Source of the DNA: Gammaproteobacteria bacterium
Lineage (GTDB): Bacteria; Pseudomonadota; Gammaproteobacteria; Chromatiales; Chromatiaceae
NCBI GenBank assembly: GCA_030148485.1
Contig: JASBTJ010000033.1
Coordinates: forward strand, 1 to 64,000
Direction of reading: 5' to 3'
Length of the DNA stretch: 64,000 nucleotides
Numbering within the stretch: the stretch's first letter is position 1; each line of letters starts with the position of its first letter. Positions 35,800 through 53,148 of the stretch are shown in pieces. The notes beneath the pieces are model-generated. The model did not search any database. It was not told the DNA's origin and saw only the letters and a list, made by a program, of their open reading frames with translations. The position numbers and the translations under genes are program-made.

Positions 35800-37927
35800 C
35801 TTGCAGGCAGGCACCGTGGCGGCAACCTTCTCGCGGGGCATCGCGCGACTGCCTGGGCTGGCGTCGGCCCTGGGGGTCACAGCCATGACTCGTGCGCGCC
35901 GCTTGGCAGCTGCCGAACTGGTTGTCGGCTGGGGTCTGAAAGCCAACACCAAACGTGCAAGGCGCTATGCCGATCGCCATGGCCTGCCCTATGTCACGGT
36001 GGAAGACGGTTTTCTGCGCTCGGTGGACCTTGGCGTCAAAGGCGCGCGCCCGTATGGCATCGTGATGGACGACATCGGCATCTACTACGACGCCCGCCGG
36101 CCTTCTCGCCTGGAGCAGATGCTGAACGGCATGCCGGTCGCGCCCTTGCCTGGCGGCGGCGACCCGATTAACCAGTCCGCCGTGCTTAGCGACCCGACAC
36201 TGATTTCGCGCGCGCGCCGCTGCATCGACGCCATCGTGGGCAACGGGCTGTCGAAATACAATTTCAGTCCGGACCAAACCCTACCGCCCTGCTCACGCAG
36301 CCGCGTGCTGGTGATCGATCAGACCGCCGGCGACCTTTCCATACACCATGGTTTGGCGGACGCCTCGACCTTCACCGACATGCTGCAGGCGGCGCGCAGG
36401 GAGAACCCCGATGCGCAGATCCTGATCAAGACCCACCCTGACGTGATCCGTGGGCGCAAACACGGCCACTTCCGCCTCGCCGACACCGACGAGCGCACCG
36501 AGCTGTTGACCACGGACATCAATCCCATCCGGTTGCTGCAACAGGTGGACAAGGTGTATGTCGTCACTTCCCAGTTCGGCTTCGAGGCACTAATGGTAGG
36601 ACTACCGGTGGTGTGTTTCGGCGCCCCGTTCTATGCCGGCTGGGGTTTGACGGACGATCGCCGCCCGGTCGCCCGACGTCGAAAACAGCGGTCAATGGAA
36701 GAACTGTTTGCCGCCGCCTATCTGTTGTACAGCCGCTATATAGACCCGGACACAGGTGAGCGCTGCGCCATCGAACGCGTGATCGACCATCTGGCATTGC
36801 AACGTCGACAGTTTGCCCGCAATACGGGGGTCTGGCTCGGCTTCGGGATCAGCTGGTGGAAACGCTGGTGGGTACGCCAGTATCTGCGCTCGCCCGGCAA
36901 CACCGTCAAATTCTACCGCCACGCGGCTGCCCTACCGGCCGGCCTCGACCGCGAAAACACCCGGGTATTGGTCTGGGGCATACGGGACAACACCAGATTG
37001 CGTTCGCGGGCCGCGGCGCTCGGCTACCCGGTATTTCGCATGGAGGACGGCTTTCTTCGCTCGGTGGGGCTGGGCACCGACCTGACCACCCCGATGTCGG
37101 TGGTGATCGACAGCCGCGGCATCTATTTCGACCCGAACACCCCGAGCGACTTGGAAGATCTGCTCACGCGGCACCAGTTCACGGCCGACGAACAAAACCG
37201 GGCATCAGCGTTGCTCGATCAGTTGCTCCAGATGCGCCTGAGCAAGTACAACTTCCACGGTCCGCGACCTACCCTCACCCTGGACGCCAAACCCGGGCAG
37301 CGGATCATCCTGGTACCCGGCCAGGTGGAAGGCGATGCGGCGATTCGCATGGGCTGCCCGGATATCGACACCAATGCGCAACTACTCGCCCGGGTGAGGC
37401 AGCAGTGTCCCGATGCCTATATCCTGTACAAGCCGCACCCGGATGTCGTCAGTGGCAACCGCCGTGCGGACAAGATATCGCCAGACCCGCGACACTTCGA
37501 CCAGCAGGTCCATCAGGCGGATATCGACACCTGTCTGAACCGGGCGGACGAAGTGCATACGTTGACATCGCTCGTTGGGTTCGAAGCCCTGCTGAGAAAC
37601 AAGACCGTGGTGACCTATGGCGTGCCTTTCTACGCCGGCTGGGGGCTCACGCAGGACCAAATCGTCCCGGCACGGCGGGGCAGAACGCTGACCCTGGAAC
37701 AATTGATTGCCGGGGTTCTGATCCTGTATCCAAGGTATCTCAACAATACGACCGGCGAGTTCACCACGGTAGAACACGTGGTGCAGCGGCTCGGCACACT
37801 ACTGACCGGTTCGCCAAGACAGAACCCAGGTCACGGACTGGCGGCCCGAAGTTATCGCACCCTGCGCGCATTCCTCGTCGGTGTCGGACGGGAAGTCATC
37901 GCGGCGCGACACACCGGATCGATCTGA
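35792..37927 (+). CDS. kpsC: Capsule beta-Kdo transferase KpsC (two-domain)
   Basis: In group 2 capsules KpsC extends the poly-beta-Kdo linker between the terminal lipid and the capsular polymer, on the cytoplasmic side. The protein has two related halves, each with EDGFLRS (residues 71-77 and about 418-424), KYNF, a KTHPDV/KPHPDV motif and a C-terminal FGAPFYAGWGLT/YGVPFYAGWGLT block. The two halves fit the two Kdo-transferase modules (GT99/GT107) described for KpsC. GTG start inside the end of the PhyH gene. Length 711 is standard. Confidence 0.94.
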   Translation: MADLQAGTVAATFSRGIARLPGLASALGVTAMTRARRLAAAELVVGWGLKANTKRARRYADRHGLPYVTVEDGFLRSVDLGVKGARPYGIVMDDIGIYYDARRPSRLEQMLNGMPVAPLPGGGDPINQSAVLSDPTLISRARRCIDAIVGNGLSKYNFSPDQTLPPCSRSRVLVIDQTAGDLSIHHGLADASTFTDMLQAARRENPDAQILIKTHPDVIRGRKHGHFRLADTDERTELLTTDINPIRLLQQVDKVYVVTSQFGFEALMVGLPVVCFGAPFYAGWGLTDDRRPVARRRKQRSMEELFAAAYLLYSRYIDPDTGERCAIERVIDHLALQRRQFARNTGVWLGFGISWWKRWWVRQYLRSPGNTVKFYRHAAALPAGLDRENTRVLVWGIRDNTRLRSRAAALGYPVFRMEDGFLRSVGLGTDLTTPMSVVIDSRGIYFDPNTPSDLEDLLTRHQFTADEQNRASALLDQLLQMRLSKYNFHGPRPTLTLDAKPGQRIILVPGQVEGDAAIRMGCPDIDTNAQLLARVRQQCPDAYILYKPHPDVVSGNRRADKISPDPRHFDQQVHQADIDTCLNRADEVHTLTSLVGFEALLRNKTVVTYGVPFYAGWGLTQDQIVPARRGRTLTLEQLIAGVLILYPRYLNNTTGEFTTVEHVVQRLGTLLTGSPRQNPGHGLAARSYRTLRAFLVGVGREVIAARHTGSI

Positions 37928-37940
37928 GCAGAATTTCACT

Positions 37941-39218
37941 ATGCAGCGCACCTATCTTTTCCTGCAAGGCGTCTCCAGCCCGTTTTTCCCCCGCCTTGCA
38001 GACCTCATGCAACAACGCGGACATCGGGTGATGCGGGTGAATTTCTGCGCCGGGGATGTGTTCCTCTGGGGCAGGCGACCGGCCGTCAGCTATCGTGGGA
38101 ACCTGAACGGACTACCGGACTTCTATCAGGCGACGATCTCGAACAACGACGTCACGGACCTGGTGTTGTTCGGCGATGAGCGGCCGATACATCGCCCCGC
38201 CATCGCGGTCGCGCGCCGAATGAACGTGCAAGTCCACGTTTTCGAAGAAGGCTATCTCCGACCTGACTGGTTCACCCTGGAGCGCGGCGGTGTGAACGCG
38301 AACTCGGCGCTGCCCAGAGACGGCGACTGGTATCGTCAGGCCGCCCGCGACCTGAAACTACCGAAGGCCATGGCCGCGCCGGGTGGGTTGCGCAGCCGAG
38401 CCGCGTTCGACATGGCCTACCACCTGGTCAACGTCGGCAACGTGCTGTTCTATCCACGCTATCGCACCCACCGCCCTCAGCCTGCCTTGATCGAGTACCT
38501 GGGTTGGGCGCGGCGATTCGTCCCGTTGGCCTGGTATAAAAAACGCGACGCCCAAGCCATCGCGCGAGCCTGCAGGGGTGACACACCGTTCTATCTGCTG
38601 CCCCTGCAGCTGAACGCCGACACCCAGATCACCCGTCATTCACCCTATCGGGACATGCGTGAGGTGCTCGAAGTGGTGGTGGACTCGTTCGCCCGCCATG
38701 CGCCCGGCGACATGCGCTTGGTGATAAAAAACCATCCGCTGGACACCGGGCTGCAAGCCTACCGACGCATCATCCGTGGGCTGTCCACTCGTCTGGGCCT
38801 GGGTGACCGGGTGCTGTATCTCGAGACGGGCCATCTGCCCTCCCTGCTGAACAACGCCCGTGGCACCGTGGTGGTAAACAGCACCGTAGGACTGTCCGCG
38901 TTGCATCACAAAAGTCCCACCATCACCCTGGGCGACGCGATCTACGACCTGCCAGGATTGACCTTCCAGGGGCCGCTCGATCGTTTCTGGACAGAGGGCG
39001 CAGCCGCGGACCGCGCCCTGCTCAACGCCTTCTCCACGGTGGTGCGCGCCCATACACAGATCAACGGCAACCTGTATACCCGTGGTGGGATCGCCATGGC
39101 CCTGCAGGCCTGCGCCCAGGGCATGGAGCTGCCCGCAACCTTGCCGGCAACGGTCGACCGGCAACGACACAAGTCCGCTGGCCGCGACCAAGGCCCCTGC
39201 CTCACCGCCGTCACATGA
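37941..39218 (+). CDS. kpsS: Capsule beta-Kdo transferase KpsS
   Basis: KpsS adds the first beta-Kdo to the lipid acceptor (lyso-phosphatidylglycerol in E. coli), priming the linker that KpsC extends; RkpJ of Sinorhizobium is its homologue. Family sequence: YLFLQGVSSPFFPRLADLMQ, VNFCAGDVFLW, VFEEGYLRPDWFTLERGGVN, FYLLPLQLNADTQITRHSPY, VIKNHPLDTG and GTVVVNSTVGLSALHHKSPT. ATG 37941 fits the family start; 425 residues. Thirteen bp after kpsC and overlapping the SDR gene by 4 nt. Confidence 0.94.
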   Translation: MQRTYLFLQGVSSPFFPRLADLMQQRGHRVMRVNFCAGDVFLWGRRPAVSYRGNLNGLPDFYQATISNNDVTDLVLFGDERPIHRPAIAVARRMNVQVHVFEEGYLRPDWFTLERGGVNANSALPRDGDWYRQAARDLKLPKAMAAPGGLRSRAAFDMAYHLVNVGNVLFYPRYRTHRPQPALIEYLGWARRFVPLAWYKKRDAQAIARACRGDTPFYLLPLQLNADTQITRHSPYRDMREVLEVVVDSFARHAPGDMRLVIKNHPLDTGLQAYRRIIRGLSTRLGLGDRVLYLETGHLPSLLNNARGTVVVNSTVGLSALHHKSPTITLGDAIYDLPGLTFQGPLDRFWTEGAAADRALLNAFSTVVRAHTQINGNLYTRGGIAMALQACAQGMELPATLPATVDRQRHKSAGRDQGPCLTAVT

Positions 39219-39988
39219 CCGATCTGGCAAACCCCAGGCGTATCCTGATCACAGGCGCCAGCGGCGGTATCGGCCAGGCGTTGGCGGGACACTATGCCGC
39301 CGCCGGCCGCATACTGTGGCTGCATGGCCGCGATGTCCAACGACTGGAAGCGATTGCGGCACGGTGCCGTGCGACCGGCGCCGAAGTCCATCTACTGCCG
39401 TTCGATTTGACCCGCCCCCATATCGACGCGTGGCGCGACGCGCTAGCCACGCTCGACGCGCTGGATCTGGTCATCGTCAACGCGGGCATGACCAGCCATA
39501 TCGGCCCAGACGGTAACGAACCGTGGCAGCGGGTCGAGACCCTGTTGGACGTAAACCTCTATGCCGCCATCGCCACCATCGACGCGGCCTTGCCGGCGAT
39601 GCGTGCCCGTGGGCACGGCCAGATCGCACTCATCAGTTCGTTGTCCGCCTGGTACGGACTACCAGTTACGCCCGCATACTGCGCCAGCAAGGCGGCACTC
39701 AAGGCCTACGGCGAAGCGCTGCGGGGCTGGCTGGCACCGCAGGGCGTGGCAATCAATGTCGTGCTGCCGGGTTTCGTGGCGTCGGACATGAGCGCACAGT
39801 TTCCGGGGCCGCGTCCGTTTCTGTGGCCGGCGGAAAAGGCCGCTGCACGCATCGTCCGCGACCTGGCCCGCAACCGGGGACGTATCGCCTTTCCCTTTGC
39901 CTTGCAGTTTGGCATGTGGTGGCTGGCGGTGTTGCCGGCTGGTCTGTCGCAATGGATCCTGAGGCGACTGGGATTTACGCCACGATGA
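39215..39988 (+). CDS. Short-chain dehydrogenase/reductase, RkpH-like
   Basis: NAD(P)-dependent oxidoreductase of the classical SDR fold. Cofactor motif TGASGGIG (residues 13-20), NAG at 89-91, catalytic Ser near 142, Tyr155 and Lys159 in AYCASK. The C-terminal part has a hydrophobic, Trp-rich helix (FGMWWLAVLPAGLSQWILRR), suggesting a membrane-bound lipid substrate. In Sinorhizobium rkp-1 the SDR RkpH is needed for K-antigen production. Here I infer reduction of the ketone made by the oxoamine synthase, as in 3-ketosphinganine reduction. Overlaps kpsS by 4 nt. Confidence 0.88.
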   Translation: MTDLANPRRILITGASGGIGQALAGHYAAAGRILWLHGRDVQRLEAIAARCRATGAEVHLLPFDLTRPHIDAWRDALATLDALDLVIVNAGMTSHIGPDGNEPWQRVETLLDVNLYAAIATIDAALPAMRARGHGQIALISSLSAWYGLPVTPAYCASKAALKAYGEALRGWLAPQGVAINVVLPGFVASDMSAQFPGPRPFLWPAEKAAARIVRDLARNRGRIAFPFALQFGMWWLAVLPAGLSQWILRRLGFTPR

Positions 39989-39998
39989 GTCCCCGGCG

Positions 39999-41510
39999 AT
40001 GATCAACATGCTCACCGCATGGCTCGCCACCGTGGTACTGGGCGGTCTGATCGACCGGCTGATTCAACCTCGCCGCCCCCACCCGCGCGCCCGCTCCGGC
40101 TGGATGATCCAGGCGGGATTGGCCGGCATGGGTCTCAGCGCATTGCTACTGCTCACGCACCGTCCGGGGTTCGCCGCCAGCTTGTTGTTGGCACTGCACC
40201 TGTTGGTGGTGCTGGTCAACAACGCCAAGGTCAAGGCCTTGCGCGAACCCTTCGTGTTCACGGATTTCGCGCTGTTCAGTCAAGCGATACGCTATCCGCG
40301 CCTGTATCTGCCCTTCCTCGGCATCCTGCCGGCATTAGCAGCGCTCACCGCCATGGTTCTGGCGATCTACACCGGCCTGACGCTGGAACCATCACTTTTG
40401 GATGGCGCTTCGCCGGGCCGCTTCGCGCTGATGCTCGCGGCACTGGCGGCGTCGTCAGCGAGCCTGCTGTGGCTCGGTATCCGCCAGGCGGGCGAGCCTC
40501 AATTGGAGCCGCTGGCGGACTTGGCTCGATTCGGACTACTACCCAGTCTGCTGCTGTACCGCCTTGCCGAGCACCGCCACGACCCACATCGCACCGACCA
40601 TCCCGCGCGTCGGGCGCAACCGGCGCCGCCAAGAGGGGCCACAGGCGCGAAGCGCCCACATATCATCGCCGTCCAGAGCGAATCGTTTTTCGACGCCCGA
40701 CGGGTGTATCCCGACATCGCCGCGGACGTGCTGGCGCATTTCGACGCCCTATCCAGCCAGGCCATCGCCCATGGTCAGCTGGTCGTCCCGGCCTGGGGCG
40801 CAAACACCATGCGCACCGAATTCGCCTTTTTGTCCGGACTGTCCGAACAGCACCTGGGGGTACACCGCTTCAACCCCTACCGGCGCTTCGCACGCCATAA
40901 CTGGCCAACCGTTGCCTCACAGCTACGCGACATGGGCTATCGTACGGTTTGCATCCACCCGCACCCGGCCGGTTTTTTCGCCCGTGATCGGGTGTTTCCG
41001 CTGCTCGGCTTTGACTGCTTCCTCGACCTGAAGGCCTTTTCCGGTGCCGAGAAGTTCGGCCCCTATGTCAGCGACGCCGCCGTGACCGACAAGATCAACG
41101 AGATCCTCGCCGCAGCGCAACAACCGACCTTCGTCTTTGCCATCACCATGGAAAACCACGGCCCGCTGCACCTGGAACAGGTCGCAGCGGACGACATCGC
41201 CAGTCTGTACACCACCCCACCGCCCGACGGCTTTGACGACCTGACGGTGTACCTACGTCATTTGCGCAACGCGGACCGGATGTTGGCTGAACTGACGCAA
41301 ACCACCACCGCAACCCAGGACGATAGGCTGGTATGTTTCTATGGCGACCATGTGCCCAGCATGCCGGATGTCTACCACGCGACCAGCTTCAGCGACGGTC
41401 ACAGCGACTATCTGATCTGGCGGCGGAATGCCGAAGCGCGCCCCCCGGAGCGCTTACCCGTGGAAGACCTTGGGCGGCGGTTGCTGCAGGCCGCCGGATT
41501 GGTGCCTTAA
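39999..41510 (+). CDS. LTA synthase/MdoB-like phosphoglycerol (or phosphoethanolamine) transferase
   Basis: Alkaline-phosphatase-superfamily membrane enzyme. Five N-terminal membrane helices are followed by NNAKVKALREPFVFTDFALF, a linker typical of LTA-synthase-like capsule-associated proteins. The extracellular catalytic domain has the metal ligand in IIAVQSESFFDAR, nucleophile Thr270 in GANTMRTEF, AITMENHGPL and YGDHVPSMP. Such enzymes transfer phosphoglycerol or phosphoethanolamine from phospholipids. It occupies the place of RkpI in rkp-1 loci; that RkpI is related is my recollection, not checked. It is the last gene of the rightward string, 10 bp after the SDR. Confidence 0.85.
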   Translation: MINMLTAWLATVVLGGLIDRLIQPRRPHPRARSGWMIQAGLAGMGLSALLLLTHRPGFAASLLLALHLLVVLVNNAKVKALREPFVFTDFALFSQAIRYPRLYLPFLGILPALAALTAMVLAIYTGLTLEPSLLDGASPGRFALMLAALAASSASLLWLGIRQAGEPQLEPLADLARFGLLPSLLLYRLAEHRHDPHRTDHPARRAQPAPPRGATGAKRPHIIAVQSESFFDARRVYPDIAADVLAHFDALSSQAIAHGQLVVPAWGANTMRTEFAFLSGLSEQHLGVHRFNPYRRFARHNWPTVASQLRDMGYRTVCIHPHPAGFFARDRVFPLLGFDCFLDLKAFSGAEKFGPYVSDAAVTDKINEILAAAQQPTFVFAITMENHGPLHLEQVAADDIASLYTTPPPDGFDDLTVYLRHLRNADRMLAELTQTTTATQDDRLVCFYGDHVPSMPDVYHATSFSDGHSDYLIWRRNAEARPPERLPVEDLGRRLLQAAGLVP

Positions 41511-41515
41511 GGAGA

Positions 41516-41549
41516 GCGCTGAATAAGTCCGTCCTGGACTTCTCAGCGC
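41516..41549. terminator. Hairpin between the convergent capsule operons
   Basis: GCGCTGA at one end pairs with TCAGCGC at the other, and AGTCC with GGACT inside. It starts 6 bp past the stop of the phosphoglycerol transferase gene. No T-run follows on the plus strand, so it may act as a bidirectional end or simply be a REP-like repeat. Confidence 0.5.
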
Positions 41550-41649
41550 ACGCCGCGCTGCAAACGCGGTTTGCCGTTTGCTTCCAAATCAGTCACCTGC
41601 CGTGACCGATTCTGTCCGATTTGATTCAGCACATACCCGCCAGCCCCGG

Positions 41650-51436
<9,787 letters not shown>

Positions 51437-51694
51437 CGATCCCTTAGCCCGTTTCGCGCGAATGCCCCAACCCGAGACGGTAAATGCCCGAACCTACCCG
51501 CACGGCAAGCGCCGGAGCGGCCCGGGCATTAATTACTCATCGCAGAGTCGTCAGTCTATCCCAGCTGAATTCCAACACCTAACCGAGCAGCCTCGGGAAC
51601 AACTCAAGTGCGAACTTCCAACGGAGACGCACAGCGAATTGTGACCCATTCTACAGGTCACACGGCCAATCCAGTGCGACCCTTGCGGATAGCG
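51437..51694 (-). promoter_or_regulatory. Leader region of the PKS operon with an inverted repeat
   Basis: This 258-bp gap separates the lower-G+C glycosyltransferase region from the PKS operon. A perfect 7-bp inverted repeat, TGTGACC and GGTCACA with 9 bp between, lies at 51640-51662. It could be an operator or a weak terminator of the upstream gene. No convincing sigma-70 promoter for the PKS was found. Confidence 0.35.
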
Positions 51695-52663
51695 TCACGG
51701 CAGCCAGCCACCACTATCGCGCGCCTGCTCACTTAACCGACCGACCTTCACCCTGGCCTCGTCCAGCAATCGGGCGCGAAGTCCGGGATCTGCAGCCAGC
51801 TGCCGAATAGCATCAACCCATTCCTCCGGCCGATTCTTGATCAGCAGGCCATTCTCGCCATGATCGATCGCACCCGCGAAAACGGGGTGCTCGCTGTAAA
51901 TGCCCACCGCCCCGCTACGCGTGATATCGAAGAATTTGGTGTACGAGCGCGCCCGATTGAACGGCGCATCGAGAACAGGTGCCAGCCCGATATGCCGCCC
52001 CTCCAGTGCAGAGAACGACAAATAGGCTGACCACGTCATGGGATGCACCACCGTCACCCCCGGTAGCTGCCGCCATGCCTTACGGACCGAACGGTCTCCG
52101 ATCAACTCAAAACGAATGGACGGATCCGCCTCGATCACCTGCTGCATGATCGGTTTCAACCAGTCGATCTCCGCACGATGCGATGCAGAAGCATGGTAAA
52201 AGACCCGGGTGACCGGCTCGTGCTTTGGTTCGGCGGGCAGTACCAGTTTCGTCGTCCAGTCCGCGTATTTTTCCTGTAGGTATGGGGTGGATACCCACAA
52301 CTCCGCGCCTTGACTGCGCAGCCAGGACACGTGGCGGGCGGCCAGCCGCCAAAGCTTCCAGCGATAGCGCCAAGGCATCCCGACCGCCGACCGCGGGTCC
52401 AAGACGTCGTCGTCCATGAACAAGGCCAAGCCCGCCAAGCTCCGACGGTTGGACGTGACCCACTGGCGCCATTCGCGCGAGATATAGCGCACAAACACGA
52501 GCCATCCACCCGCTAGCCCATGGCGCGGGATCTCGGTGGGATGCCTGATGGGCACGGTCTTGAACGCAGCCCCCTCCAGCGCGAGCAGGAAGAAGTTATA
52601 CGACGGGGCAACATCTGCCCCGACGAGGTAGACGTTTGGTTGATTAGTTGAATCAGACACCAA
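51695..52663 (-). CDS. GT-B fold glycosyltransferase
   Basis: A 322-residue glycosyltransferase-like protein of the GT1/GT4 type. The N-terminal half has VYLVGADVAPSYNFFLLALE and the C-terminal half the nucleotide-sugar side, with VFYHASASHRAEIDWLKPIM, GRHIGLAPVLDAPFNRARSY, TRSGAVGIYSEHPVF and HGENGLLIKNRPEEWVDAIR. The last two are the usual E-x7-E-like region and the 'GLL' motif. No membrane segment. It probably adds one residue of the surface polysaccharide. Start codon uncertain (TTG 52663 or GTG 52660). It sits at the boundary where base composition drops. Confidence 0.8.
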   Translation of the reverse strand: MVSDSTNQPNVYLVGADVAPSYNFFLLALEGAAFKTVPIRHPTEIPRHGLAGGWLVFVRYISREWRQWVTSNRRSLAGLALFMDDDVLDPRSAVGMPWRYRWKLWRLAARHVSWLRSQGAELWVSTPYLQEKYADWTTKLVLPAEPKHEPVTRVFYHASASHRAEIDWLKPIMQQVIEADPSIRFELIGDRSVRKAWRQLPGVTVVHPMTWSAYLSFSALEGRHIGLAPVLDAPFNRARSYTKFFDITRSGAVGIYSEHPVFAGAIDHGENGLLIKNRPEEWVDAIRQLAADPGLRARLLDEARVKVGRLSEQARDSGGWLP

Positions 52664-53148
52664 GTCACTACCATCGGGCCGCAGAAGCTGACACAGCCCC
52701 GTACTCAGAAGTCATAGCAGGCAACGCATGCCCGTAGCGTTCGGACAACCGCGAGCCATTCCGACTGACGTCGACGAATCAAAATCACCATGGGTTACCA
52801 CACATATAGTTTGACCACGCGGATTGCTTCCGTTAATGCGGACGCTTCCAATAAAGAGGGGGAGCGTCCGTCCGCCTGGTAGACACCCATAGGACATCGC
52901 TGGCGGCCTGCTCAAAGCTCTTTGTGACCTAGCCCACCCAGATGACTGTGACACGGTCTTTGTATTGGGTCGGCGTCGGTGTACCCGACGAGTTCGACTC
53001 TGGCTCCGTCCGGAGTCCCGCAAATCTTCTTTACGAACACCACGCTATCCTGGGGCTGGTGAAGCAAGAATCCGCGGCAGTAATATTTAAATCAGGTGCC
53101 ACATTACCTACTCTCGACATCCAGCCACCCCTCGGCTCAATGCGAGTC
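52664..53148. other. 485-bp intergenic stretch without a supported gene
   Basis: Short frames exist on both strands but none has a ribosome site, family motif or codon pattern of a gene. A short hairpin (GACTCTGG with CCGGAGTC) is at 52996-53016. The minus strand around 52970-53045 can be read as a few residues (GARVELVGYTDADP) resembling an OmpA-type motif, without further support. It probably represents decayed DNA in a horizontally acquired region. Confidence 0.5.

Noticed and set aside
51640..51662. CRP/FNR-type operator
   Set aside because: Half-sites resemble TGTGA/TCACA, but the spacing is 13 bp between the 5-bp cores, instead of 6.
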